DNA of 64,000 bases from contig NZ_JAHKKS010000010.1 in assembly GCF_019737615.1 (NCBI RefSeq), forward strand, positions 103,512 to 167,511, in the 5' to 3' direction. Each line of letters starts with the position of its first letter. The first letter of the stretch is position 1. The notes under the pieces were generated by a model. It ran no database searches. It saw only the letters and a program-made list of their open reading frames with translations, and had not been told where the DNA came from. The position numbers and the translations under genes are program-made. The DNA comes from Sphingobium xanthum. GTDB taxonomy: Bacteria; Pseudomonadota; Alphaproteobacteria; Sphingomonadales; Sphingomonadaceae. Positions 41,043 through 49,160 of the stretch are shown in pieces.

Positions 41043-42071
41043 ATGGCGACGACGGACAAGGTGAAAGTGGCGTTCGAGCTCGTCCCGAACTGGGAGAAGT
41101 GCCCGGACGGCGAGGAATATCAGCATCGCGATGTGGCCGATGTCGCCTGCGACAGCCAGGACCGCGTCTATCTCCACACCCGCAACGGCGACCGGGTGAT
41201 GGTCTATGAGGAAGACGGCACCTTCATCAAGAAATGGGGCGACGGCGTATTCGGCCGCGCGCATGGCATCGCGATCCACGAGGACATCGTCTATTGCACG
41301 GACGACCGGGACAGTTGCATCCGCGTGTTCGATCTGGACGGCAATTTCCAGTGGATGCTGGGCGAGCCAGGCGTAAAGAGCGACACCGGCTATGGCTTTC
41401 GCGGCAAGCCGGAGATCCATCACAACGAGTTCATCGAGCGGATCGCGGGGCCGTTCAACACATGCTGCAACGTCGCGGTCGCCAGAAACGGGGACATCTT
41501 CGTGGCGGACGGGTATGGCAATGCCCGCATCCACCATTTCGATGCCGAGGGGACGCTGCTCAACAGCTGGGGCGATATCGGCACCGGGCCGGGCCAGTTC
41601 CACCTGCCGCACGGCATCGCGCTCGACAATGACGAGAATGTCATCGTCTGCGACCGCGAGAATGACCGCATCCAGATCTTCACCCGCGAGGGCGAGTTGC
41701 TGCACATCTGGACGGACATTCGCCGCCCGACCGACGTGACTGTCGACAAGGACGGCCTGATCTATGTCTCCGAGCTGTGGCGGCCGCTGGAGGCGGGCCA
41801 GGGGAGCTTCGTGCATGGCTATGCCGATCATGACCTGCCGGGGCGCATGACCGTCTTCTATCCGGATGGGACGATCGCGGCGCGCTGGGGCGACAGCAGC
41901 GAGGAGCGCGCCAAGCCCGGCAACTTCATCGCGCCGCATGGCCTCGCCGTGGACAGCAAGGGCAATCTCTACGTGGCCGAGGTCTGCTGCTCCTTCGGTG
42001 GCGGCTTCAAGCGCATGCCGATGGAGGATACGCTGGACCATCAGATCCAGAAGTTCCGGCGCGTGAGGTGA
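41043..42071 (+). CDS. NHL-repeat / SMP-30-like beta-propeller protein
   Basis: 342 residues built of NHL repeats of about 45 residues (VACDSQDRVYLHTRNGDRVM; VARNGDIFVADGYGNARIHH; HGIALDNDENVIVCDRENDR; HGLAVDSKGNLYVAEV). The pattern resembles peptidyl-alpha-hydroxyglycine alpha-amidating-lyase-like and gluconolactonase-like propellers, which are metal-dependent lyases or lactonases. No signal peptide. AATAAGGGAAGCAGCGGG precedes ATG. Sits with ABM and ThuA genes in an apparent operon; role may be lactone opening, which is inference. Confidence 0.82.
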   Translation: MATTDKVKVAFELVPNWEKCPDGEEYQHRDVADVACDSQDRVYLHTRNGDRVMVYEEDGTFIKKWGDGVFGRAHGIAIHEDIVYCTDDRDSCIRVFDLDGNFQWMLGEPGVKSDTGYGFRGKPEIHHNEFIERIAGPFNTCCNVAVARNGDIFVADGYGNARIHHFDAEGTLLNSWGDIGTGPGQFHLPHGIALDNDENVIVCDRENDRIQIFTREGELLHIWTDIRRPTDVTVDKDGLIYVSELWRPLEAGQGSFVHGYADHDLPGRMTVFYPDGTIAARWGDSSEERAKPGNFIAPHGLAVDSKGNLYVAEVCCSFGGGFKRMPMEDTLDHQIQKFRRVR

Positions 42072-42078
42072 GAGGGCC

Positions 42079-42143
42079 GTGCTCCTGCGAAGGCAGGAGC
42101 CCATTGCAACGTTGCTCGTGGGCTCCTGCCTTCGCAGGAGCAC
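42079..42143. repeat. REP-like element with perfect 25-bp inverted arms
   Basis: Bases 42079-42103 are exactly the reverse complement of 42119-42143, with a 15-base loop. It shares its arms with the element at 31179-31255. It lies between two co-directional genes and could form a strong mRNA hairpin. Confidence 0.85.
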
Positions 42144-42169
42144 GGTTGTCATAGAGGGGGAGAGAACCA

Positions 42170-42889
42170 ATGCCGCAACCGCTCGTCGCCAATCTCGTCT
42201 GCGGAAGCCCGTGGCGCAATCACGACTTCGACTTCGCCCGGCTGCGGCTGGGGCAGGCGATCTACGATCTCGACGGCATCCGCGTGGATTGCCACCAGGA
42301 TTATGAGGACAGCGGCGGCATCGCCAATGGCGACCTGCTGGTGAGCTATACCTCGCAAGTGCCGGTCACCGACCGCGCGAGCACCAATTTGCGCCGCTGG
42401 CTGGAGAAGGGCGGCCGCTGGTTCGCACTGCACGCCTCCAACTCGGTTGCGGGCAATGTCGCGATGTCGCGTATCCTTGGTTCGCGCTTCATCACGCACC
42501 CTAAATATGCCACGTTCCGCGTGCAGGTGACCGCGCCGCAGGATCCGCTGCTGGAAGGCATCGGCGATTTTGACGTGCCGGACGAGCTCTACTGCATCGA
42601 GAACGTCACCAACGACTATGAGGTGCTGCTCCACACGCGCTGGGGCGGCGAGGGGTTCGGCGGCATCAGCTTCGAGGAGCAGGACCACCCGATGCTCTAC
42701 AAGCGCAAGGTCGGCGATCAGGGCGGCGGCATCCTCTATCTCGCGCTCGGCCATGCCAACCGGCCGTTCGACAAGCCTTTCCCGCATCTACCCGACCAGC
42801 CCGACTATCGCGGCCCGTGGGACATGGATCTGTTCAAGACGCTGGTGAATCGCGGCATCGAATGGGCGGCGCATCGGCGGCCATATTGA
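42170..42889 (+). CDS. ThuA-like protein
   Basis: 239 residues with the class I glutamine-amidotransferase-like fold of ThuA: LVCGSPWRNHDFDFARLRLG, GDLLVSYTSQVP, LRRWLEKGGRWFALHASNSV (nucleophile-elbow position) and YLALGHANRPF near the end. ThuA proteins take part in sugar (trehalose, keto-sugar) metabolism in rhizobia, but the biochemical role is not settled. It is in line with the NHL-repeat protein gene, separated by a palindrome, with GGGGGAGAG before ATG. Confidence 0.8.
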   Translation: MPQPLVANLVCGSPWRNHDFDFARLRLGQAIYDLDGIRVDCHQDYEDSGGIANGDLLVSYTSQVPVTDRASTNLRRWLEKGGRWFALHASNSVAGNVAMSRILGSRFITHPKYATFRVQVTAPQDPLLEGIGDFDVPDELYCIENVTNDYEVLLHTRWGGEGFGGISFEEQDHPMLYKRKVGDQGGGILYLALGHANRPFDKPFPHLPDQPDYRGPWDMDLFKTLVNRGIEWAAHRRPY

Positions 42890-43260
42890 GCGGGATTGGG
42901 CGGTCTGAAGATGGGCCGAGACCGCAAAATTCAAGGAATGGCTGCTGATTGCACGCCTTCGTTCGCCGATGAGGCCGCATAGAACCCAGATTTCCGCGGA
43001 TTTTCTGGCCTGACTTCGCAAACTTCCCTCGTGTGACGCATGGTGGACACGCAAAGTCCGGCTCGGATCGAGCGGAGGCGGCGATTTTCCGGGATTTTCA
43101 CGGGGTCAAAGAGCGGCGGGCGGTGGGCGCCTGTGGGGAAAGTTATGACATAGGGTCGCGTCTGTAGGACAGGCTCTTCTGCACTGACGATACGCGCCTG
43201 ACAGGGCTGAGCCGCCGCCAAGACGGCCTCGGCAATCCCACATCGCCGAGACCGTCTACC
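42890..43260. other. Intergenic region without a recognised gene
   Basis: 371 bases between convergent genes. Only a hairpin at 43221-43257 is evident; candidate short frames here overlap other frames and lack ribosome sites or family resemblance. Confidence 0.55.
43221..43257 (-). terminator. Hairpin just after the small-gene operon
   Basis: AGACGGCCTCGGC (43221-43233) pairs with GCCGAGACCGTCT (43245-43257), with one mismatch, three bases beyond the stop of the last small gene. There is no T tract, so it may be an mRNA-end stabiliser or weak terminator. Confidence 0.5.
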
Positions 43261-43572
43261 TCAATCCGCGCTGGTCGCGTGATGGTCCAACGAGGAGGAG
43301 GGTCGGGGTCGGGGATCATCGTTCGAAACATGATCCCGGGATAGCGCAGCTTGTAGTGCCGCCGGATCGACGGGCCAGATTTCGATCGCGCTCGCGGTCT
43401 GGACACGCAGCAAAGTTGCTACGCGGATATAGACGTTGCGCTCGTTGCCTTCGACGATCTCTTCCTCGGTATCGACGGCATAGATGCCGGCTGGAAGACT
43501 GCGATCCAGCGGCGGGATACGGAACGGCGCCTTGAAGCTGACGGATGATCTGGTCGTGCGTGAGCCGGTCAT
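43261..43572 (-). CDS. Small conserved-type protein (103 aa), unknown function
   Basis: 103 residues: SVSFKAPFRIPPLDRSLPAG, then IYAVDTEEEIVEGNERNVYI and RVATLLRVQ. The pattern of a beta-rich protein with F-x-x-P-F-x-x-P followed by LPAG(T/I)Y and a D/E-EEI stretch recurs in small unannotated alphaproteobacterial proteins. No signal or membrane span. Overlaps the preceding gene by 4 bases. Last gene of a five-gene minus-strand set. Confidence 0.72.
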   Translation of the reverse strand: MTGSRTTRSSVSFKAPFRIPPLDRSLPAGIYAVDTEEEIVEGNERNVYIRVATLLRVQTASAIEIWPVDPAALQAALSRDHVSNDDPRPRPSSSLDHHATSAD

Positions 43573-43820
43573 GTCGTGTAGCCGCGATCAGGGTTTTCGC
43601 TGAATTGGCGGTCGCGCTCTTCCTGGCGGGATGCATTCGCCTGAAGCAGCGTGAGGTGAACCGCACGCTTCGTTTCGAGCCGCTCGGCCAGCAGCGCTTC
43701 GCGCCCCCATGCGTCCGCGGCCCGCGTGGCGACGATCCTGGTGTTTGCCAGTTCGGCTGTAACGGCCCGATCGCGCTGGAGGGCCTGCTGGATGCGGCAG
43801 AAAGCTGCGCTCTGAGCCAA
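43569..43820 (-). CDS. Small helical protein (83 aa), unknown function
   Basis: 83 residues, predicted mostly helical and charged (FCRIQQALQRDRAVTAELAN; ERLETKRAVHLTLLQANASR). Start TTG at 43820, two bases after the previous stop, with coupling to both neighbours (4-base overlap with the next). Possibly a coiled coil. Not recognised. Confidence 0.62.
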   Translation of the reverse strand: MAQSAAFCRIQQALQRDRAVTAELANTRIVATRAADAWGREALLAERLETKRAVHLTLLQANASRQEERDRQFSENPDRGYTT

Positions 43821-43821
43821 T

Positions 43822-44004
43822 CTAGTTCCCCTTTTTCAGCGTTTTGGCGTGATCCCGCTCCGCTTGCGCGAGCGCATCGGATAAGCGGGAATAGCGGAAG
43901 GACTTGTAATGAAACCTGTCCGTGGGGACGCAGGTAATGCCATATTTCTGCATTACCTCTTCATCGGAGAGGTCGTGCTCGGATTTCGATGCGAGGTCTG
44001 TCAT
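43822..44004 (-). CDS. Small protein (60 aa), unknown function
   Basis: 60 residues: HDLSDEEVMQKYGITCVPTD, then RFHYKSFRYSRLSDALAQAE and a basic C-terminus. The motif of a short helix, then YGI-x-x-V-P-x-x-x-F-x-(Y/W)-x-x-(F/Y)-R-Y is seen in small uncharacterised sphingomonad proteins. AGGAGCAGG-type ribosome site upstream. Third gene of the small-gene set. Confidence 0.72.
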   Translation of the reverse strand: MTDLASKSEHDLSDEEVMQKYGITCVPTDRFHYKSFRYSRLSDALAQAERDHAKTLKKGN

Positions 44005-44035
44005 GCCTGCTCCTGCTCAATGAGGACGCTGATGC

Positions 44036-44164
44036 TCACTGCTTGGGCGCGAGAAGTTGCCCCGGCGCGAGCTTCTGCGATGGCGCGGAAGCGTTTTGCT
44101 TCTTGGGTTTTTCAGCCTTAGGTTTGCGAATCTCGCGGTTCGATTTTTTCTGACTCTTCGCCAT
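44036..44164 (-). CDS. Lysine-rich 42-residue protein
   Basis: A 43-codon frame, ATG at 44164, TGA at 44036. The product starts MAKSQKKSNREIRKPKAEKP and is strongly basic (about one quarter Lys/Arg), with a Pro/Gln-rich tail. Similar MAKSQ(K/R)xSNRExRKPK proteins occur widely in alphaproteobacteria as unannotated small proteins. A nucleic-acid or ribosome-binding role is possible. Gap of 31 bases to the next gene. Confidence 0.7.
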   Translation of the reverse strand: MAKSQKKSNREIRKPKAEKPKKQNASAPSQKLAPGQLLAPKQ

Positions 44165-44233
44165 GACTGGTCCCTGTATTCCGGTGGTGGGTTCGAGAAC
44201 CGGCGAGGGCCCGGGCAGGGGCCGAGCGAAGGT

Positions 44234-44458
44234 TCAATGCGTTGTTGCACGATGGTTGCCGGGCGGATCATCCTGGCTGGTATAGGGCGCCTCCCAGTTG
44301 CGGAGCGCAGTCGCGCCCGAAGCGCGGTGGATGCGCTCTATCGTGCGGGCGATCCGCGATGCGTTGCCGCGATGCAGCGCACGGCCCCGATCGCAGCGCG
44401 TGGCAATGGCCCGCATGAGCGACATCTGATGATCATGATAAAGCTGGTTGAGGTCCAC
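44234..44458 (-). CDS. Small protein (74 aa), unknown function
   Basis: 74 residues starting MDLNQLYHDHQMSLMRAIAT, then RIARTIERIHRASGATALRN. The N-terminal DLN-x-L-Y-x-x-HQ-x-x-L-M pattern followed by two helices is known to me from small unannotated sphingomonad proteins. First gene of the minus-strand small-gene set; 69 bases before the lysine-rich gene. Confidence 0.66.
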   Translation of the reverse strand: MDLNQLYHDHQMSLMRAIATRCDRGRALHRGNASRIARTIERIHRASGATALRNWEAPYTSQDDPPGNHRATTH

Positions 44459-44641
44459 GGCTCTGCTCCACTGCGTAAGCGGGAGCGCCAGATCGTCTCT
44501 CAGTCGCGAACGCCTACGGGGAGTCAGTGGTGCGCGATAGTCGCCATATGGGGATCGGCGCGGTCACTTATAAGGGGCGCGGCGCAAATAGTGCGAACGG
44601 GTCGCGCGAACCCGTCGGCCGCGCCGCCGCGACAGGCGGTC

Positions 44642-45037
44642 TCAGGCGCTCGCCGGCTTCCACACCATCAGCGGCATCAAGCGCTCGCGGTACGGCCAAA
44701 TCAGGATAAGGTTGAAGAGCGGCGTGACCACCCCGAAGGCGTAGCCGACCGGTGGGACCGGATCGAGGACGATGTTCCAGAAGGCGATGACGACCGAGAG
44801 CGGCAGCATGGCGAGGGCGGAGGGCAGGACGGCGCGATTGAGCAGGATCAGCACGCCGCCGATCAATTCCATGATCTTCACGATCAGCATGAGGCCGCTG
44901 TCGACGAGCGCATGGGTGAATTGCTGGGCGATGGCGGTCGTGCCGAACGGCTGGAGGCCGGGGATGAAATATTCGATGCCCGCATAAGTGAACCACAGGC
45001 CGAAGATCACGCGCACGATCATATAGGCTATTGTCAT
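44642..45037 (-). CDS. DoxX-family membrane protein
   Basis: 131 residues, four hydrophobic spans, with IVRVIFGLWFTYAGIEYFIP at the start and VKIMELIGGVLILLNRAVLP, the DoxX/DoxD-like arrangement. The ATG at 45037 was chosen because GGAGAGGGGCAG lies upstream and the longer open frame adds a non-hydrophobic lead. DoxX proteins are linked to redox protection and quinone or thiosulfate chemistry; the specific role here is unknown. Confidence 0.83.
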   Translation of the reverse strand: MTIAYMIVRVIFGLWFTYAGIEYFIPGLQPFGTTAIAQQFTHALVDSGLMLIVKIMELIGGVLILLNRAVLPSALAMLPLSVVIAFWNIVLDPVPPVGYAFGVVTPLFNLILIWPYRERLMPLMVWKPASA

Positions 45038-45450
45038 CTGCCCCTCTCCTTCATGGCCGGTCGGGCTTCTCGGGCGCGATCCGGTGTCCTTAGAGCATGG
45101 GGAGGGGGCAACGTTCAATGGCCGGGTGAGACGGGAAATGTTCGACGGTGCAAGCCGTCACACCTTCTCCCCTTGTGGGAGAAGGATACGAAGCCTTGCC
45201 GCTGCCAAGCGGTTAGGCGCAGTTGGATGAGGGGGAGCGGATCGACGATCCGCGCGATCCTGTGGATCGCCTACCCCTCACCCAGCTCCGACTAGACAGC
45301 ACGCTGCCAAGTCTCCGCAGCCCTCTCCCGCAAGGGGAGAGGGATCAGTGGTGGTTCGATCGCGCCTCAGCTCGTCCGACAGCCGGGTGGCCCAGCCGCC
45401 GTCCAATGCACGCTTGTAGCTGCCGCGCAAGTGCTCGACTTGGGTACGAA
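45038..45450. other. Intergenic region holding a dispersed repeat
   Basis: 413 bases with no gene seen. Most of it (about 45162-45344) is the repeat element described separately; the remainder carries the DoxX promoter region. Confidence 0.6.
45162..45344. repeat. Dispersed palindromic element, related to 26941-27104
   Basis: It starts with hairpin CCTTCTCCCCTTGTGGGAG and ends with CCCTCTCCCGCAAGGGGAG, and carries GGATACGAAGCCTT and TTAGGCGCAGTTGGA in the same order and strand as the element at 26941-27104. The interior differs, so the family is modular. Confidence 0.72.
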
Positions 45451-46077
45451 TTATCCCGCCGCTTCCTGGCGATCCAATTCGCTCGTGGCCTCAACCGGCA
45501 CTTCGGGCCAGGTCGCCCGATCGGCGGTGAAGACGATATGGGGGCGGAGCGGATGGCCGGCGGGGAGGGCTGGGGCATTGAAATCACGCTCGGGCCGACG
45601 CCGCATGCCGATGCGTTGCATCACGCCTTGCGAGCGCACGTTTCCGGCGGGCGCCCAGCTGGTGATCGTGGCAATGCCGCAGCGGTTGAACCCGTCGAGG
45701 AAGGCGGCGCGGGCGGCCTCGGTCGCATAGCCGCTGCCCCAGCTGTCGCGCGCGAAGCGCCAGGCGGCCTCGATGCAGGAGCCGAGCGGATGATGCGGCC
45801 GCTCGAACCGGCGTAAGCCGCAAAAGCCGATCATGCCGCGATCTTCCTTGCGCTCGACGGCCCAGATACCGAAGCCGTGCGAATCGAAGCCTGCGTCGTT
45901 GCGCGTGAGATAAATCCCCGAATCCTGAACAGACATCGGACCCGCGCCGATCCAGGCCATGACCTCGGGATCGCCGTTGATGGCGGCAGCCGGTCCCAGA
46001 TCCTCGTTCCGCCAGCGGCGCAGGATCAGCCGTTCGGTTTCCAAAGTGAGCAGCGCGACCTCCTCACGGGCCCGCAT
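45451..46077 (-). CDS. GNAT-family N-acetyltransferase (RimJ/RimL type)
   Basis: About 208 residues: LETERLILRRWRNEDLGPAA, then GMIGFCGLRRF, EAAWRFARDSWGSGYATEAA (acetyl-CoA loop) and RSQGVMQRIGMRRR, the canonical RimJ/RimL-like order. ATG 46077 or GTG 46083 start. The target (protein N-terminus or small amine) is not predictable. Not clearly part of an operon. Confidence 0.87.
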   Translation of the reverse strand: MRAREEVALLTLETERLILRRWRNEDLGPAAAINGDPEVMAWIGAGPMSVQDSGIYLTRNDAGFDSHGFGIWAVERKEDRGMIGFCGLRRFERPHHPLGSCIEAAWRFARDSWGSGYATEAARAAFLDGFNRCGIATITSWAPAGNVRSQGVMQRIGMRRRPERDFNAPALPAGHPLRPHIVFTADRATWPEVPVEATSELDRQEAAG

Positions 46078-46235
46078 GGGCACCGTTCGTCAATGTCAGG
46101 GTCTGCGAGGCGTTCGTCAAGGGACGCGCGTTATTCCAGGTGGCTGAGCGGGTCGAATTTCGACCGTTAATGTCGAGAAATATGGGGAATGCGCAATTTG
46201 TGTGTCGCTCACGCGGGGGTGAAGGTGCGCGCCCG

Positions 46236-47288
46236 TCAGATCGCGCATTTCTTCAGCATATCCTCGTCCAGCGTGAGGCCGAGGCCCGGCGCATGCGACA
46301 TCACCAGGTTGCCGTCCTCGACCTGCATCTGTTCGGTGAAGAGCGGCTGGCCCCAGGGGACGAGGCCGACGATGAGGCCGTTGGGTACGGCGGCGATGGG
46401 GTGCGAGAGCGCTTCGGGCGCGAGGTGGTTGACGACCGGGCAGCCATAGGCCTGCGCCATATGCGCGACCTTGAGGAAGCCGGTGAGGCCGAGATCCTGA
46501 TCGATCATGACATTGTCGCAGCCGCGCTTTTCCAGCAGCCATTTGAACTCGTGCTGGAACTGGAAGACCTCGCCGCAGGTGATGGTCTGCTTCGTGTTGG
46601 CGCGGACCTCCGCCATGCCGTCATAATCGTGGAAGGCGACCGGGTCCTCGATCCAGTAGAGATCGACCTCTTCGGTCTCGCGCGCGAAGTGCAGCGCGCT
46701 CTTGACCGTGTGCTGGAAATTGAGATCGACGATGATCTTCACGTCCGGCCCGACGACGGCGCGGACGAATTTCACATGGTCGATCGCCGCGTCCATGGTC
46801 GCGAAGCCGAGCGGGCATTTGACCGCCTTGAAGCCGCGTGACACCAGATTTTCGAGATGCGCCTGCAGCTTGTCCTTGGGCGGGCCTGGCATCAGCGCCC
46901 AGTTGGCCGAGATGGGCAGGCGATCGCGGAAGCCGCCCATGAGCTTCCAGACCGGCTGGCCGACGGCCTTGCCCTTCAAGTCCCAGCAGGCGACGTCGAT
47001 CGCGCTCGCGGCGCGCAGCTCCAGGCCGGAGACCGGCGCGCCGAGCGACGAGCCGAATATCTTGCGGTAGATTTCCTCGGTGTTGGTGGGGTCGAGTCCG
47101 GCGAGGCTCTCGACCATCGCTTCCATAACCAGCGCCATGGCACGGATGTTGCGCGGGCCGACGCGGCTCACATAGGCGATGCCCTCGATCCCCTGATCCG
47201 TCTTGAGCCGCAGCACGACATGCGTGCCGGACATCACACCCTCGAAATTCACGGTGACGGCATGGGTCTCGCAGCCGGTGATCTTCAT
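46236..47288 (-). CDS. Enolase-superfamily enzyme (mandelate racemase/muconate lactonising type)
   Basis: 350 residues with capping domain (VSRVGPRNIRAMALVMEAMV) and TIM barrel. Metal ligands: Asp in IIVDLNFQ, Glu in YWIEDPVAFHDYD, Glu in ITCGEVFQF; the His/Asp dyad in VMIDQDLGLTGF and PVVNHLAPEA suggests the mandelate racemase subgroup. The usual K-x-K is replaced by GFKAVKCPLG, so only one lysine is clear, pointing to an acid-sugar dehydratase or another modified activity. Divergent from the MetE-like gene, with a 271-base promoter region. Confidence 0.84.
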   Translation of the reverse strand: MKITGCETHAVTVNFEGVMSGTHVVLRLKTDQGIEGIAYVSRVGPRNIRAMALVMEAMVESLAGLDPTNTEEIYRKIFGSSLGAPVSGLELRAASAIDVACWDLKGKAVGQPVWKLMGGFRDRLPISANWALMPGPPKDKLQAHLENLVSRGFKAVKCPLGFATMDAAIDHVKFVRAVVGPDVKIIVDLNFQHTVKSALHFARETEEVDLYWIEDPVAFHDYDGMAEVRANTKQTITCGEVFQFQHEFKWLLEKRGCDNVMIDQDLGLTGFLKVAHMAQAYGCPVVNHLAPEALSHPIAAVPNGLIVGLVPWGQPLFTEQMQVEDGNLVMSHAPGLGLTLDEDMLKKCAI

Positions 47289-47469
47289 GCCTCTCCTGCC
47301 TTTCTGAAAGCCCGGTTCCCGGTCGTTCCGGGCCGGTGCGACGGCGATATTGCCTGCCCGGCAAAAGGCAAGAAAGGGCAGGGGACGGGTTCAACACAAT
47401 GTTCCGCTGCGAGCAATTTTCGGCTGGGACGATGGGCTAGCTTCCTCCCTGCAACGATGTTGTCAGCAT

Positions 47470-47503
47470 GGCTGCGGTCCGACTCTCTCCTCGGGCCGCA
47501 GCC
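47470..47503 (+). promoter_or_regulatory. Terminator-like leader hairpin before the first MetE-like gene
   Basis: GGCTGCGGTCC (47470-47480) pairs with GGGCCGCAGCC (47493-47503) and is followed by TTTCTT. It lies 57 bases before the ATG on the coding strand, where an attenuator or riboswitch platform would be. It is not a SAM riboswitch class I recognise. Confidence 0.45.
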
Positions 47504-47559
47504 TTTCTTGCCCTTCGGCGGACTGGCGACGACAACCGCCACACGGAAGGGGATGGCAC

Positions 47560-48798
47560 ATGCGGCGTTCAACCGATTATTTTCTCAGCAGCCATGGCGG
47601 CAATCTGCCGCGCCCGGCGGAGTTCGACGCGAAGCTCTCCAACTTCGACAAATATAAGGACGAGATTGCAGTCGAGCTGCCCGTCGCGGTCCAGTGGGTA
47701 GTCGACAAGCAGATGGAATGTGGCGTCGATATCATCAACGACGGCGAATATGTGAAGGCGGCCGACGGCGGCAATTATGGCGGCTACATCCATGGCCGCA
47801 TCAAGGGCTATAACATGGTCGACCGCCCGGCCGACTGGAAGCCCAAGCGCGCCAGCGTCGGCGAGCGCGACCGCCGCGATTTCCCCGGCTTCTACAAGTC
47901 CGGCCTGTGGCTCTCGGGCTCGGGCGGTCCGGTCCGTCCCGGTTATGTGCAGCCCGGCGGCGGCTGGCGCGGCGAGACCGGCGAACTGCCGACCAAGGTG
48001 CGTCTCTGCACCGAGGCGATGCAATATACCGGCTATGACGCGATCAAGAAGGACATCGACGCACTGAACGTCGCGCTCAAGGGCAAGTCGGACGTGGACG
48101 GCTTCATCGCCGCGCTCGGCCCGCTCAGCCTCGGCGCGAACGTCACCAACGTCCACTACAAGGACGAGCGCGACTATATGTTCGCGGTCGCCGACACGGT
48201 GCGCGAGGAATATAAGGCGATCACCGACGCCGGCCTCATCGTGCAGGTCGACGAGCCGGAATTCGCGACGAGCTGGATGTTCTATCCCGACGACACGGTG
48301 GAGCAGTATCGCGCTTATCTCGACTTCGCGGTCGAGGTCATCAACCACGCGCTGCGCGGCCTGCCGGAAGAGCAGATCCGCTTCCATATGTGCTGGGGTT
48401 CGGGCCATCGCCCGCATGTCCATGACATCGAATTCAAGCACATTGCGGACAAGCTGTTCCAGATCAATGCGCAGGCCTACAGCTTCGAGGCATCGAACCC
48501 GCGTCACGCCCACGAATATGTCGTGTTCGACGATGTGAAGCTGCCCGACGGCAAGATCATCGTCCCGGGCGTGGTGGGTCATTATACCGACCTCGTCGAG
48601 CATCCCGAACTGGTCGCGGAGCGTCTGGTCAATTTCGCCAAGCGCGTCGGCATGGAGAATGTCCATGCAGGTACCGACTGCGGGATTGGCTCGCGCGTCG
48701 GTCATGAGGAGATCGTGTGGGCCAAGCTCGCCGCGATGGCCGAGGGCTGCCGCATTGCCGGCAAGCGCGTGAAGGGCGAGACGAAGGTCTACGCCTGA
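47560..48798 (+). CDS. Single-barrel MetE-like zinc enzyme (paralogue 1)
   Basis: 412 residues of the UROD/MetE C-terminal-barrel family. All four zinc ligands of cobalamin-independent methionine synthase can be placed: His276 and Cys278 in RFHMCWGSGHRPH, Glu310 in AYSFEASNPRHAHEY and Cys374 in AGTDCGIGSR. It has only one barrel, against about 750 residues and two barrels in MetE, and no obvious folate-binding N-terminal half, so it may be an alkyl-thiol transferase of the epoxyalkane:coenzyme-M-transferase type or a methyltransferase using another donor. It is about three-quarters identical by eye to the protein at 56071-57285. A terminator-like hairpin precedes it. Confidence 0.83.
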   Translation: MRRSTDYFLSSHGGNLPRPAEFDAKLSNFDKYKDEIAVELPVAVQWVVDKQMECGVDIINDGEYVKAADGGNYGGYIHGRIKGYNMVDRPADWKPKRASVGERDRRDFPGFYKSGLWLSGSGGPVRPGYVQPGGGWRGETGELPTKVRLCTEAMQYTGYDAIKKDIDALNVALKGKSDVDGFIAALGPLSLGANVTNVHYKDERDYMFAVADTVREEYKAITDAGLIVQVDEPEFATSWMFYPDDTVEQYRAYLDFAVEVINHALRGLPEEQIRFHMCWGSGHRPHVHDIEFKHIADKLFQINAQAYSFEASNPRHAHEYVVFDDVKLPDGKIIVPGVVGHYTDLVEHPELVAERLVNFAKRVGMENVHAGTDCGIGSRVGHEEIVWAKLAAMAEGCRIAGKRVKGETKVYA

Positions 48799-49160
48799 CC
48801 GACAGGCACGATTGCATTGATGAGGCGTCGGGACCGGTTGACGGTTCCGGCGCCTCATTCGTTCCGGTGCCTGTGCGGCGCAGGATATGGCTGCAGGGCT
48901 GAGCTGCCGGAGCGACAAAAGTCCAGCGTGTAATCAATTGCTTGAAAGTGCTCTCTCGACCCGCTCGGCGGACGCGAAATAATGCGAAATTTTCCGGGCG
49001 AGGCAATTTTTTCGACGCGGAACAGTTAACCTGATAAGAGTCGAGAGGAGCCTGGCCAAAAACAGAAGCCGGGGATGGAGGGAAGCGCGTCGCCGATGAT
49101 CGTCAAACGCATTGCGCCGGAGAAAGAGCTGTCCCGCAAGGCGCGGCGCGGGGCGCATCG
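48799..49160. other. Intergenic region before yejA
   Basis: 362 bases with a hairpin at 48821-48857, an AT-richer segment (about 48915-49030) that probably holds the yej promoter, and no gene seen. Confidence 0.55.
48821..48857 (+). terminator. Hairpin after the first MetE-like gene
   Basis: TGAGGCGTCGGGACC (48821-48835) pairs with GGTTCCGGCGCCTCA (48843-48857), 13 of 15 Watson-Crick plus two G-U-type pairs, 22 bases beyond the stop. The T tract is poor (TTCGTTCC). Confidence 0.65.

Noticed and set aside
42890..43260. Protein-coding gene or tRNA in the gap
   Set aside because: No frame with a ribosome site and family resemblance, and no cloverleaf-like arrangement seen; only a hairpin at the far end.
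43261..44458. Prophage or integrative element in the small-gene cluster
   Set aside because: No integrase, tRNA-flanking repeat, capsid, tail or replication gene nearby; base composition is close to that of the surroundings.
47560..48798. Ordinary cobalamin-independent methionine synthase (metE)
   Set aside because: Only one barrel (412 residues against about 750), so the conventional two-domain enzyme is excluded although the zinc site is conserved.
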